In this document: piece by piece, positions 27,642 through 42,613 of the stretch
Layout: each line of letters opens with the position of its first letter
Numbering within the stretch: the stretch's first letter is position 1
From: Xylocopa sonorina
Taxonomy: Eukaryota; Arthropoda; Insecta; Hymenoptera; Apidae
DNA: 64,000 nucleotides
Reading direction: 5' to 3'
NCBI RefSeq assembly: GCF_050948175.1
Contig: NW_027490455.1
Span: forward strand, 1 to 64,000
Notes under the pieces: model-generated
Databases searched by the model: none
The model's input: the letters and a program-made list of their open reading frames with translations, nothing else
What the model was told of the DNA's origin: nothing
Made by a program: the position numbers and the translations under genes

Positions 27642-30471
27642 TATGATTCTTAAAACGCGATATCGCATCTCATTTCTATGTTTCATCGTAAGATATAATA
27701 TGATTTGCAAAGTGTCATGTATTCCTCGTCTACACTTCAAATGAATGTAAATGCGACACTTCCTTGCAAGGAAATAGCGTTTGCAGATGTCTACGTATCG
27801 TAGCAATAGAGTTCTAATGCTTCTTAAAACGCGATATCGAATCTCATTTCTATGTTTCATGGTAAGATATAACATGATTTGCGAAGTGTTATGTATTCCT
27901 CGTCTGCACTTCAAATGAATGTAAATGCGACACTTCCCTGCAAGGAAATAGCGTTTGCAGATGTCTACGTACCGAAGCAATAGAGTTCAAATGCTTCTTA
28001 AAACGAGATATTGCATCTCATTTCTATGTTTCATGATAAGATATAATATTCATTGCGAAGTGTAATGCATTCCTCGTCTGCGATTCAAATGAATGTGAAT
28101 GCGACACTTCCTTGCAAGGAAATAGCGATTGCAGATGTCTACGTATCGTAGCAATAGAGTTCATATGATTCTTAAAACGCGATATCGCATCTCATTTCTA
28201 TGTTTCATGGCAAGATATAATATGATTTGCGAAGTGTTATGTATTGCTCGTCTACGATTCAAATGAAAGTAAATGCGACACTTCCTTGCAAGGAAATAGC
28301 GATTGCAGATGTCTACGTATCGTAGCAATAGAGTTCATATGATTCTTAAAACGCGATATCGCATCTCATTTCTATGTTTCATGGTAAAATATAACATGAT
28401 TTGCGAAGTGTTATGCATTCCTCGTCTACACTTCAAATGAATGAAAATGCGACACTTCCTAGCAAGGAAATAGCGTTTGCAGATGTCTACGTATCGTAGC
28501 AATAGAGTTCTAATGCTTCTTAAAACGCGATATCGAATCTCATTTCCATATTTCATGGTAAGATATAACATGATTTGCCAAGTGTTATGTATTCCTCGCC
28601 TACACTTCATATGAATGTTAATGCGACACTTCCTTGCAAGGAAAGAGCGTTTGCAGCTGTCTACGTATCGTAGCAATAGAGTTCTTATGATTCTTAAAAC
28701 GCGATATCGCATCTCATTTCTATGTTTCATCGTAAGATATAATATGATTTGCAAAGTGTCATGTATTCCTCGTCTACACTTCAAATGAATGTAAATGCGA
28801 CACTTCCTTGCAAGGAAATAGCGTTTGCAGATGTCTACGTATCGTAGCAATAGAGTTCTAATGCTTCCTAAAACGCGATATTGCATCTCATTTCTATGTT
28901 TCATGATAAGATATAATATTCATTGCGAAGTGTTATGCATTCCTCGTCTGCGATTCAAATGAAAGTAAATGCGACACTTCCTTGCAAGGAAATAGCGATT
29001 GCAGATGTCTACGTATCGTAGCAATAGAGTTCATATGATTCTTAAAACGCGATATCGCATCTCATTTCTATGTTTCATCGTAAGATATAATATGATTTGC
29101 AAAGTGTCATGTATTCCTCGTCTACACTTCAAATGAATGTAAATGCGACACTTCCTTGCAAGGAAATAGCGTTTGCAGATGTCTACGTATCGTAGCAATA
29201 GAGTTCTAATGCTTCTTAAAACGCGATATCGAATCTCATTTCTATGTTTCATGGTAAGATATAACATGATTTGCGAAGTGTTATGTATTCCTCGTCTGCA
29301 CTTCAAATGAATGTAAATGCGACACTTCCCTGCAAGGAAATAGCGTTTGCAGATGTCTACGTACCGAAGCAATAGAGTTCAAATGCTTCTTAAAACGAGA
29401 TATTGCATCTCATTTCTATGTTTCATGATAAGATATAATATTCATTGCGAAGTGTAATGCATTCCTCGTCTGCGATTCAAATGAATGTGAATGCGACACT
29501 TCCTTGCAAGGAAATAGCGATTGCAGATGTCTACGTATCGTAGCAATAGAGTTCATATGATTCTTAAAACGCGATATCGCATCTCATTTCTATGTTTCAT
29601 GGCAAGATATAATATGATTTGCGAAGTGTTATGTATTGCTCGTCTACGATTCAAATGAAAGTAAATGCGACACTTCCTTGCAAGGAAATAGCGATTGCAG
29701 ATGTCTACGTATCGTAGCAATAGAGTTCATATGATTCTTAAAACGCGATATCGCATCTCATTTCTATGTTTCATGGTAAAATATAACATGATTTGCGAAG
29801 TGTTATGCATTCCTCGTCTACACTTCAAATGAATGAAAATGCGACACTTCCTAGCAAGGAAATAGCGTTTGCAGATGTCTACGTATCGTAGCAATAGAGT
29901 TCTAATGCTTCTTAAAACGCGATATCGAATCTCATTTCCATATTTCATGGTAAGATATAACATGATTTGCCAAGTGTTATGTATTCCTCGCCTACACTTC
30001 ATATGAATGTTAATGCGACACTTCCTTGCAAGGAAAGAGCGTTTGCAGCTGTCTACGTATCGTAGCAATAGAGTTCTTATGATTCTTAAAACGCGATATC
30101 GCATCTCATTTCTATGTTTCATCGTAAGATATAATATGATTTGCAAAGTGTCATGTATTCCTCGTCTACACTTCAAATGAATGTAAATGCGACACTTCCT
30201 TGCAAGGAAATAGCGTTTGCAGATGTCTACGTATCGTAGCAATAGAGTTCTAATGCTTCCTAAAACGCGATATTGCATCTCATTTCTATGTTTCATGATA
30301 AGATATAATATTCATTGCGAAGTGTTATGCATTCCTCGTCTGCGATTCAAATGAAAGTAAATGCGACACTTCCTTGCAAGGAAATAGCGATTGCAGATGT
30401 CTACGTATCGTAGCAATAGAGTTCATATGATTCTTAAAACGCGATATCGCATCTCATTTCTATGTTTCATG
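27642..30471. repeat. 8-unit (1,392-bp) tandem duplication, no difference seen
   Basis: Reading 27,642-29,079 against 29,034-30,471 line by line at an offset of 1,392 bp, I found no base difference. Rare private variants are shared, including GGTAAAATATAAC, TTTCCATATTTC, GTGTAATGCATTCC, GAATGTGAATGCG and CTACGTACCGAAGC. The left edge is a TTCTTATG/TTCATATG difference at 27,641 and 29,033; the right edge is CATCGTAAG against CATGGTAAG. Such identity among units that otherwise differ implies a very recent event, or an assembly duplication. Confidence 0.85.
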
Positions 30472-33345
30472 GTAAGATTTAATATTCATTGCGAAGTGTT
30501 ATGCATTCCTCGTCCACGATTCAAATGAATGTAAATGCGACACTTCCTTGCAAGGAAATAGCGTTTGCAGATGTCTAGGTATCGTAGCAATAGAGTTCAT
30601 ATGATTCTTAAAACGCGATATCGCATCTCATTTCTATGTTTCATGGTAAGATTTAATATTCATTGCGAAGTGTTATGCATTCCTCGTCCACGATTCAAAT
30701 GAATGTAAATGCGACACTTCCTTGCAAGGAAATAGCGTTTGCAGATGTCTAGGTATCGTAGCAATAGAGTTCTAATGCTTCTTAAAAAGGCGATATCGCA
30801 TCTCAGTTCTATGTTTCATGGTAAGATATAATATGATTTGCCAAGTGTTATGTATTCCTCGTCTACACTTCATATGAATGTTAATGCGACACTTCCTTGC
30901 AAGGAAAGAGCGTTTGCAGCTGTCTACGTATCGTAGCAATAGAGTTCTTATGATTCTTAAAACGCGATATCGCATCTCATTTCTATGTTTCATCGTAAGA
31001 TATAATATGATTTGCAAAGTGTCATGTATTCCTCGTCTACACTTCAAATGAATGTAAATGCGACACTTCCTTGCAAGGAAATAGCGTTTGCAGATGTCTA
31101 GGTATCGTAGCAATAGAGTTCTAATGCTTCCTAAAACGCGATATTGCATCTCATTTCTATGTTTCATGATAAGATATAATATACATTGCGAAGTGTTATG
31201 CATTCCTCGTCTGCGATTCAAATGAAAGTAAATGCGACACTTCCTTGCAAGGAAATAGCGATTGCAGATGTCTACGTATCGTAGCAATAGAGTTCATATG
31301 ATTCTTAAAACGCGATATCGCATCTCATTTCTATGTTTCATGGTAAGATTTAATATTCATTGCGAAGTGTTATGCATTCCTCGTCCACGATTCAAATGAA
31401 TGTAAATGCGACACTTCCTTGCAAGGAAATAGCGTTTGCAGATGTCTAGGTATCGTAGCAATAGAGTTCTAATGCTTCTTAAAACGCGATTTCGCATCTC
31501 AGTTCTATGTTTCATGGTAAGATATAATATGATTTGCGAAGTATCATGTATTCCTCGTCTACATTTCAAATGAATGTAAATGCGACACTTCCTTGCTAGG
31601 AAATAGCGTTTGCAGATGTGTACGTATCGTAGCAATAGCTTTCTAATGCTTCTTAAAACGCGATATCGAATCTCATTTCTATGTTTCATGGTAAGATATA
31701 ATATGATTTGCGAAGTGTCATGTATTCCTCGTCTACACTTCAAATGAATGTAAATGCGACACTTCCTTGCAAAGAAATAGCGTTTGCAAATGTCTACGTA
31801 TCGAAGCAATAGAGTTCAAATGCTTCTTAAAACGAGATATTGCATCTCATATTTATGTTTCATATTAAGATATAATATTCATTGCGAAGTGTTATGCATT
31901 CCTCGTCTATGATTCAAATGAACGTAAATGCGACACGTCATTGCAAGGAAATAGCGTTTGCAGATGTCTAGGTATCGTAGCAATATGGTTCTAATGCTTC
32001 CTAAAACGCGATATCGCATCTCATTTCTATGTTTCATGGTAAGATATAATATGATTTGCGAAGTGTTATGTATTGCTCGTCTACGATTCAAATGAAAGTA
32101 AATGCGACACTTCCTTGCAAGGAAATAGCGATTGCAGATGTCTACGTATCGTAGCAATAGAGTTCATATGATTCATAAAACGCGATATCGCATCTCATTT
32201 CTATGTTGCATGGTAAGATATAACATGATTTGCGAAGTGTTATGCATTCCTCGTCTACACTTCAAATGAATGAAAATGCGACACTTCCTAGCAAGGAAAT
32301 AGCGTTTGCAGATGTCTACGTATCGTAGCAATAGAGTTCTAATGCTTCTTAAAACGCGATATCGAATCTCATTTCTATGTTTCATGGTAAGATATAACAT
32401 GATTTGCGAAGTGTTATGCATTCCTCGTCTACACTTCAAATGAATGAAAATGCGACACTTCCTTGCAAGGAAATAGCGATTGCAGATGTCTGCGTATCGT
32501 AGCAATAGAGTTCATATGATTCTTAAAACGCGATATCGCATCTCATTTCTATGTTTCATGGTAAGATATAACATGATTTGCGAAGTGTTATGCATTCCTC
32601 GTCTACACTTCAAATGAATGAAAATGCGACACTTCCTAGCAAGGAAATAGCGTTTGCAGATGTCTAGGTATCGTAGCAATAGAGTTCTAATGCTTCTTAA
32701 AACGCGATATCGCATCTCAGTTCTGTGTTTCATGGTAAGATATAATATGATTTGCCAAGTGTTATGTATTCCTCGTCTACACTTCATATGAATGTTAATG
32801 CGACACTTCCTTGCAAGGAAAGAGCGTTTGCAGCTGTCTACGTATCGTAGCAATAGAGTTCTTATGGTCCTTAAAACGCGATATCGCATCTCATCTCTAT
32901 GTTTCATCGTAAGATATAATATGATTTGCAAAGTGTTATGTATTCCTCGTCTACACTTCAAATGAATGTAAATGCGACACTTCCTTGCAAGGAAATAGCG
33001 TTTGCAGATGTCTAGGTATCGTAGCAATAGAGTTCTAATGCTTCCTAAAACGCGATATTGCATCTCATTTCTATGTTTCATGATAAGATATAATATTCAT
33101 TGCGAAGTGTTATGCATTCCTCGTCTGCGATTCAAATGAAAGTAAATGCGACACTTCCTTGCAAGGAAATAGCGATTGCAGATGTCTACGTATCGTAGCA
33201 ATAGAGTTCATATGATTCTTAAAACGCGATATCGCATCTCATTTCTATGTTTCATGGCAAGATTTAATATTCAGTGCGAAGTGTTATGCATTCCTCGTCT
33301 ACGATTCAAATGAATGTAAATGCGACACTTCCTTGCTAGGAAATA
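30240..33345. repeat. Long segment duplicated from 18.06-20.99 kb, right copy
   Basis: This is the copy with the extra unit, which lies at about 31,283-31,457 and carries TTCATATGATTC and the GGTAAGATTTAATATTC variant. Beyond 33,345 the sequences part: CTTGCTAGGAAATAGCGCTTG here against CTTGCAAGGAAATAGCGTTTG there. A shorter third relative of its first part lies at 26,940-27,640. Confidence 0.75.
30783..30790 (+). other. Shared 1-bp insertion TAAAAAGG, copy 3
   Basis: This is the third occurrence of the derived insertion, 70 units plus 2 bp from the first. Its flanks match the 18,601 copy closely. Confidence 0.85.
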
Positions 33346-35479
33346 GCGCTTGCAGATGTCTACGTATCGTAGCAATAGCAATCTAATGCTTCTTAAAACG
33401 CGATATCGAATCTCATTTCTATGTTTCATGGTAAGATATAATATGATTTGCGAAGTGTCATGTATTCCTCGTCTACACTTCAAATGAATGTAAATGCGAC
33501 ACTACCTTGCAAGGAAATAGCGATTGCAGATGTCTACGTATCGTAGCAATAGAGTTCATATGATTCTTAAAACGCGATATCGCATCTCATTTCTATGTTT
33601 CATGGTAAGATATAACATGATTTGCGAAGTGTTATGTATTCCTCGTCTACACTTCAAATGAATGAAAATGCGACACTTCCTTGCAAGGAAATAGCGATTG
33701 CAGATGTCTACGTATCGTAGCAATAGAGTTCTAATGCTTCTTAAAACGCGATATCGCATCTCATTTCTATGTTTCATGGTAAGATATAACATGATTTGCG
33801 AAGTGTTATGCATTCCTCGTCTACACTTCAAATGAATGAAAATGCGACACTTCCTTGCACGGAAAGAGCGTTTGCAGATGTCTACGTATCGTAGCAATAG
33901 AGTTCTTATGATTCTTAAAACGCGATATCGCATCTCATTTCTATGTTTCATCGTAAGATATAACATGATTTGCGAAGTGTTATGCATTCCTCGTCTACAC
34001 TTCAAATGAATGAAAATGCGACACTTCCTAGCAAGGAAATAGCGTTTGCAGATGTCTAGGTATCGTAGCAATAGAGTTCTAATGCTTCTTAGAACGCGAT
34101 ATCGCATCTCAGTTCTATGTTTCATGGTAAGATATAATATGATTTGCCAAGTGTTATGTATTCCTCGTCTACACTTCATATGAATGTTAATGCGACACTT
34201 CCTTGCAAGGAAAGAGCGTTTGCAGCTGTCTACCTATCGTAGCAATAGAGTTCTTATGATTCTTAAAACGCGATATCGCATCTCATTTCTATGTTTCATC
34301 GTAAGATATAATATGATTTGCAAAGTGTTATGTATTCCTCGTCTACACTTCAAATGAATGTAAATGCGACACTTCCTTGCAAGGAAATAGCGTTTGCAGA
34401 TGTCTAGGTATCGTAACAATGGAGTTCTAATGCTTCCTAAAACGCGATGTTGCATCTCATTTCTATGTTTCATGATAAGATATAATATTCATTGCGAAGT
34501 GTTATGCATTCCTCGTCTGCGATTCAAATGAAAGTAAATGCGACACTTCCTTGCAAGGAAATAGCGATTGCAGATGTCTACGTATCGTAGCAATAGAGTT
34601 CATATGATTCTTAAAACGCGATATCGCATCTCATTTCTATGTTTCATGGTACGATTTAATATTCATTGCGAAGTGTTATGCATTCCTCGTCTACGATTCA
34701 AATGAATGTAAATGCGACACTTCCTTGCAAGGAAATAGCGTTTGCAGATGTCTAGGTATCGTAGCAATAGAGTTCTAATGCTTCTTAAAACGCGATTTCG
34801 CATCTCAGTTCTATGTTTCATGGTAAGATATAATATGATTTGCGAAGTATCATGTATTCCTCGTCTACATTTCAAGTGAATGTAAATGCGACACTGCCTT
34901 GCTAGGAAATAGCGTTTGCAGATGTCATCGTATCGTAGCAATAGCTTTCTAATGCTTCTTAAAACGCGATATCGAATCTCATTTCTATGTTTCATGGTAA
35001 GATATAATATGATTTGCGAAGTGTCATGTATTCCTCGTCTACACTTCAAATGAATGTAAATGCGACACTTCCTTGCAAAGAAATAGCGTTTGCAAATGTC
35101 TACGTATCGAAGCAATAGAGTTCAAATGCTTCTTAAAACGAGATATTGCATCTCATATTTATGTTTCATGATAAGATATAATATTCATTGCGAAGTGTTA
35201 TGCATTCCTCGTCTATGATTCAAATGAACGTAAATGCGACACGTCCTTGCAAGGAAATAGTGTTTGCCGATGTCTAGGTATCGTAGCAATAGAGTTCTAA
35301 TGCTTCCTAAAACGCGATATCGCATCTCATTTCTATGTTTCATGGTAAGATATAATATGATTTGCGAAGTGTTATGTATTCCTCGTCTACGATTCAAATG
35401 AAAGTAAATGCGACACTTCCTTGTAAGGAAAGAGCGATTGCAGATGTCTACGTATCGTAGCAATAGAGTTCATATGATT

Positions 35480-38400
35480 CTTAAAACGCGATATCGCATC
35501 TCATTTCTATGTTTCATGGTAAGATATAACATGATTTGCGAAGTGTTATGTATTCCTCGTCTACACTTCAAATGAATGAAAATGCGACACTTCCTTGCAA
35601 GGAAATAGCGTTTGCAGATGTCTAGGTATCGTGGCAATAGAGTTCTAATGCTTCCTAAAACGCGATATTGCATCTCATTTCTATGTTTCATGATAAGATA
35701 TAATATTCATTGCGAAGTGTTATGCATTCCTCGTCTGCGATTCAAATGAAAGTAAATGCGACACTTCCTTGCAAGGAAATAGCGTTTGCTGATGTCTAGG
35801 TATCGTAGCAATAGAGTTCTAATGCTTCTTAAAACACGATATCGCATCTCAGTTCTATGTTTCATGCTAAGATATAACATGATTTGCCAAGTGTTATGTA
35901 TGCCTCGTCTACACTTCAAATGAATGTAAATGCGACACTTCCTTGCAAAGAAATAGCGTTTGCAAATGTCTACGTTTCGAAGCAATAGAGTTCAAATGCT
36001 TCTTAAAACGAGATATTGCATCTCATATTTATGTTTCATGACAAGATATAATATTCATTGCGAAGTGTTATGCATTCCTCGTCTATGATTCAAATGAACG
36101 TAAATGCGACACGTCATTGCAAGGAAATAGCGTTTGCAGATGTCTAGGTATCGTAGCAATAGAGTTCTAATGCTCCCTAAAACGCGATATCGCATCTCAG
36201 TTCTATGTTTCATGCTAAGATATAACATGATTTGCCAAGTGTTATGTATGCCTCGTCTACACTTCAAATGAATGAAAATGCGACACTTCCTAGCAAGGAA
36301 ATAGCGTTTGCAGATGTCTACGTATCGTAGCAATAGAGTTCTAATGCTTCTTAAAACGCGATATCGAATCTCATTTCTATGTTTCATGGTAAGATATAAT
36401 ATTATTTGCGAAGTGTTATGTATTCCTCGTCTACACTTCATATGAATGTTAATGCGACACTTCCTTGCAAGGAAAGAGCGTTTGCAGATGTCTACGTATC
36501 GTAGCAATAGAGTTCTTATGATTCTTAAAACGCGATATCGCATCTCATTTCTATGTTTCATCGTAAGATATAATATGATTTGCGAAGTGTTATGCATTCC
36601 TCGTCTACACTTCAAATGAATGAAAATGCGACACTTCCTAGCAAGGAAATAGCGTTTGCAGATGTCTAGGTATCGTAGCAATAGAGTTCTAATGCTTCTT
36701 AGAACGCGATATCGCATCTCAGTACTATGTTTCATGGTAAGATATAATATGATTTGCCAAGTGTTATGTATTCCTCGTCTACACTTCATATGAATGTTAA
36801 TGCGACACTTCCTTGCAAGGAAAGAGCGTTTGCAGCTGTCTACGTATCGTAGCAATAGAGTTCTTATGATTCTTAAAACGCGATATCGCATCTCATTTCT
36901 ATGTTTCATCGTAAGATATAATATGATTTGCAAAGTGTTATGTATTCCTCGTCTACACTTCAAATGAATGTAAATGCGACACTTCCTTGCAAGGAAATAG
37001 CGTTTGCAGATGTCTAGGTATCGTGGCAATAGAGTTCTAATGCTTCCTAAAACGCGATATTGCATCTCATTTCTATGTTTCATGATAAGATATAATATTC
37101 ATTGCGAAGTGTTATGCATTCCTCGTCTGCGATTCAAATGAAAGTAAATGCGACACTTCCTTGCAAGGAAATAGCGATTGCAGATGTCTACGTATCGTAG
37201 CAATAGAGTTCATATGATTCTTAAAACGCGATATCGCATCTTATTTCTATGTTTCATGGTAAGATTTAATATTCATTGCGAAGTGTTATGTATTCCTCGT
37301 CTACACTTCAAATGAATGTAAATGCGACACTTCCTTGCAAGGAAATAGCGTTTGCTGATGTCTAGGTATCGTAGCAATAGAGTTCTAATGCTTCTTAAAA
37401 CGCCATATCGCATCTCAGTTCTATGTTTCATGCTAAGATATAACATGATTTGCCAAGTGTTATGTATGCCTCGTCTACACTTCAAATGAATGTAAATGCG
37501 ACACTTCCTTGCAAAGAAATAGCGTTTGCAAATGTCTACGTTTCGAAGCAATAGAGTTCAAATGCTTCTTAAAACGAGATATTGCATCTCATATTTATGT
37601 TTCATGACAAGATATAATATTCATTGCGAAGTGTTATGCATTCCTCGTCTATGATTCAAATGAACGTAAATGCGACACGTCATTGCAAGGAAATAGCGTT
37701 TGCAGATGTCTAGGTATCGTAGCAATAGAGTTCTAATGCTCCCTAAAACGCGATATCGCATCTCATTTCTATGTTTCATGGTAAGATATAATATGATCTG
37801 CGAAGTGTTATGTATTCCTCGTCTACGATTCAAATGAAAGTAAATGCGACACTTCCTTGCAAGGAAATAGCGATTGCAGATGTCTACGTATCGTAGCAAT
37901 AGAGTTCATATGATTCTTAAAACGCGATATCGCATCTCATTTCTATGTTTCATGGTAAGATATAACATGATTTGCGAAGTGTTATGCATTCCTCGTCTAC
38001 ACTTCAAATGAATGAAAATGCGACACTTCCTAGCAAGGAAATAGCGTTTGCAGATGTCTACGTATCGTAGCAATAGAGTTCTAATGCTTCTTAAAACGCG
38101 ATATCGAATCTCATTTCTATGTTTCATGGTAAGATATAATATTATTTGCGAAGTGTTATGTATTCCTCGTCTACACTTCATATGAATGTTAATGCGACAC
38201 TTCCTTGCAAGGAAAGAGCGTTTGCAGATGTCTACGTATCGTAGCAATAGAGTTCTTATGATTCTTAAAACGCGATATCGCATCTCATTTCTATGTTTCA
38301 TCGTAAGATATAACATGATTTGCGAAGTGTGATGCATTCCTCGTCTACACTTCAAATGAATGAAAATGCGACACTTCCTAGCAAGGAAATAGCGTTTGCA

Positions 38401-41400
38401 GATGTCTAGGTATCGTAGCAATAGAGTTCTAATGCTTCTTAGAACGCGATATCGCATCTCAGTTCTATGTTTCATGGTAAGATATAATATGATTTGCCAA
38501 GTGTTATGTATTCCTCGTCTACACTTCATATGAATGTTAATGCGACACTTCCTTGCAAGGAAAGAGCGTTTGCAGCTGTCTACGTATCGTAGCAATAGAG
38601 TTCTTATGATTCTTAAAACGCGATATCGCATCTCATTTCTATGTTTCATCGTAAGAAATAATATGATTTGCAAAGTGTTATGTATTCCTCGTCTACACTT
38701 CAAATGAATGTAAATGCGACACTTCCATGCTAGGAAATAGCGTCTGCAGATGTCTAGGTATCGTAGCAGTAGAGTTCAAATGCTTCTTAAAACGAGATAT
38801 TGCATCTCATTTCTATGTTTCATGGTAAGATATAATATGATTTGCGAAGTGTCATGTATTCCTCGTCTACACTTCAAATGAATGTAAATGCGACACTTCC
38901 TTGCTAGGAAATAGCGTCTGCAGATGTCTAGGTATCGTAGCAATAGAATTCAAATGCTTCTTAAAACGAGATATTGCATCTCATATCTATGTTTCATGAT
39001 AAGATACAATGTACATTGCGAAGTGTTATGTATTCCTCGTCTACGATTCAAATGAAAGTAAATGCGACCCTTCCTTGCAAGGAAATAGCGATTGCAGATG
39101 TCTACGTATCGTAGCAATAGAGGTCATATGATTCTTAAAACGCGATATCGCATCTCATTTCTATGTTTCATGGTAAGATATAACATGATTTGCGAAGTGT
39201 TATGTATTCCTCGTCTACACTTCAAATAAATGTGAATGCGACACTTCCTTGCAAGGAAATAGCGTTTGCAGATGCCTACGTACCGAAGCAATAGAGTTCA
39301 AATGCTTCTTAAAACGAGATATTGCATCTCATTTCTATGTTTCATGATAAGATATAATATTCATTGCGAAGTGTTATGCATTCCTCGTCTGCGATTCAAA
39401 TGAAAGTAAATGCGACACTTCCTTGCAGGGAAATAGCGATTGTAGATGTCTACGTATCGTAGCAATAGAGTTCATATGATTCTTAAAACGCGATATCGCA
39501 TCTCATTTCTATGTTTCATGGTAAGATTTAATGTTCATTGCGAAGTGTTATGCATTCCTCGTCTACGATTCAAATGAATGTAAATGCGACACTTCCTTGC
39601 AAGGAAATAGCGTTTGCAGATGTCTAGGTATCGTAGCAATAGAGTTCTAATGCTTCTTAAGACGCGATTTCGCATCTCAGTTCTATGTTTCATGGTAAGA
39701 TATAATATGATTTGCGAAGTATCATGTATTCCTCGTCTACATTTCAAATGAATGTAAATGCGACACTTCCTTGCTAGGAAATAGCGTTTGCAGATGTCTA
39801 CGTATCGTAGCAATAGCTTTCTAATGCTTCTTAAAACGCGATATCGAATCTCATTTCTATGTTTCATGGTAAGATATAATATGATTTGCAAAGTGTCATG
39901 TATTCCTCGTCTACACTTCAAATGAATGTAAATGCGACACTTCCTTGCAAAGAAATAGCGTTTGCAAATGTCTACGTATCGAAGCAATAGAGTTCAAATG
40001 CTTCTTAAAACGAGATATTGCATCTCATATTTATGTTTCATGATAAGATATAATATTCATTGCGAAGTGTTATGCATTCCTCGTCTATGATTCAAATGAA
40101 CGTAAATGCGACACGTCCTTGCAAGGAAATAGTGTTTGCAGATGTCTAAGTATCGTAGCAATAGAGTTCTAATGCTTCCTAAAACGCGATATCGCATCTC
40201 ATTTCTATGTTTCATGGTAAGATATAATATGATTTGCGAAGTGTTATGTATTCCTCGTCTACGATTCAAATGAAAGTAAATGCGACACTTCCTTGCAAGG
40301 AAAGAGCGATTGCAGATGTCTACGTATCGTAGCAATAGAGTTCATATGATTCTTAAAACGCGATATCGCATCTCATTTCTATGTTTCATGGTAAGATATA
40401 ACATGATTTGCGAAGTGTTATGTATTCCTCGTCTACACTTCAAATGAATGAAAATGCGACACTTCCCTGCAAGGAAATAGCGTTTGCAGATGTCTACGTA
40501 CCGAAGCAATAGAGTTCAAATGCTTCTTAAAACGAGATATTGCATCTCATTTCTATGTTTCATGATAAGATATAATATTCATTGCGAAGTGTAATGCATT
40601 CCTCGTCTGCGATTCAAATGAAAGTAAATGCGACACTTCCTTGCAAGGAAATAGCGATTGCAGATGTCTACGTATCGTAGCAATAGAGTTCATATGATTC
40701 TTAAAACGCGATATCGCATCTCATTTCTATGTTTCATGGTAAGATTTAACATTCATTGCGAAGTGTTATGCATTCCTCGTCTACGATTCAAATGAATGTA
40801 AATGCGACACTTCCTTGCAAGGAAATAGCGTTTGCAGATGTCTAGGTATCGTAGCAATAGAGTTCTAATGCTTCTTAAAACGCGATATCGCATCTCAGTT
40901 CTATGTTTCATGGTAAGATATAATATGATTTGCCAAGTGTTATGTATTCCTCGTCTACACTTCAAATGAATGTAAATGCGACACTTCCTTGCAAAGAAAT
41001 AGCGTTTGCAAATGTCTACGTATCGAAGCAATAGAGTTCAAATGCTTCTTAAAACGAGATATTGCATCACATATTTATGTTTCATGATAAGATATAATAT
41101 TCATTGCGAAGTGTTATGCATTCCTCGTCTATAATTCAAATGAACGTAAATGCGACACGTCATTGCAAGGAAATAGCGTTTGCAGATGTCTAGGTATCGT
41201 AGCAATAGAGTTCTAATGCTTCCTAAAACGCGATATCGCATCTCATTTCTATGTTTCATGGTAAGATATAATATGATTTGCGAAGTGTTATGTATTGCTC
41301 GTCTACGATTCAAATGAAAGTAAATGCGACACTTCCTTGCGAGGAAATAGCGATTGCAGATGTCTACGTATCGTAGCAATAGAGTTCATATGATTCTTAA

Positions 41401-42613
41401 AACGCGATATCGCATCTCATTTCTATGTTTCATGGTAAGATATAACATGATTTGCGAAGTGTTATGCATTCCTCGTCTACACTTCAAATGAATGAAAATG
41501 CGACACTTCCTAGCAAGGAAATAGCGATTGCAGATGTCTACGTATCGTAGCAATAGAGTTCATATGATTCTTAAAACGCGATATCGCATCTTATTTCTAT
41601 GTTTCATGGTAAGATTTAATATTCATTGCGAAGTGTTATGCATTCCTCGTCTACGATTCAAATGAATGTAAATGCGACACTTCCTTGCAAGGAAATAGCG
41701 TTTGCTGATGTCTAGGTATCGTAGCAATAGAGTTCTAATGCTTCTTAAAACGCGATATCGCATCTCAGTTCTATGTTTCATGCTAAGATATAACATGATT
41801 TGCCAAGTGTTATGTATGCCTCGTCTACACTTCAAATGAATGTAAATGCGACACTTCCTTGCAAAGAAATAGCGTTTGCAAATGTCTACGTTTCGAAGCA
41901 ATAGAGTTCAAATGCTTCTTAAAACGAGATATTGCATCTCATATTTATGTTTCATGATAAGATATAATATTCATTCCGAAGTGTTATGTATTCCTCGTCT
42001 ACACTTCATATGAATGTTAATGCGACACTTCCTTGCAAGGAAAGAGCGTTTGCAGATGTCTACGTATCGTAGCAATAGAGTTCTTATGATTCTCAAAACG
42101 CGATATCGCATCTCATTTCTATGCTTCGTCGTAAGATATAATATGATTTGCAAAGTGTTATGTATTCCTCGTCTACACTTCAAATGAATGTAAATGCGAC
42201 ACTTCCTTGCAAGGAAATAGCGTTTGCAGATGTCTAGGTATCGTAGCAATAGAGTTCTAATGCTTCCTAAAACGCGATATCGCATCTCATTTCTATGTTT
42301 CATGGTAAGATATAATATTATTTGCGAAGTGTTATGTATTCCTCGTCTACACTTCAAATGAATGAAAATGCGACACTTCCATGCTAGGAAATAGCGTCTG
42401 CAGATGTCTAGGTATCGTAGCAGTAGAGTTCAAATGCTTCTTAAAACGAGATATTGCATCTCATTTCTATGTTTCATGGTAAGATATAATATGATTTGCG
42501 AAGTGTCATGTATTCCTCGTCTACACTTCAAATGAATGTAAATGCGACACTTCCTTGCTAGGAAATAGCGTCTGCAGATGTCTAGGTATCGTAGCAATAG
42601 AATTCAAATGCTT
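35480..42613. repeat. 41-unit (7,134-bp) higher-order repeat, copy 1
   Basis: This segment is followed directly by a second copy from 42,614, so the pair is a tandem higher-order repeat. The offset is 7,134 bp up to about 40,460 and 7,308 bp after that, because this copy lacks one unit there: a chimeric unit joins GAATGAAAATGCG directly to CTTCCCTGCAAGG. Only a handful of other differences were noticed, for example GATTCAAATGAAAG near 35,749 against GATTCAATTGAAAG near 42,883. An older relative of its 39,535-40,335 part lies 28 units upstream at 34,663-35,463. Confidence 0.85.
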
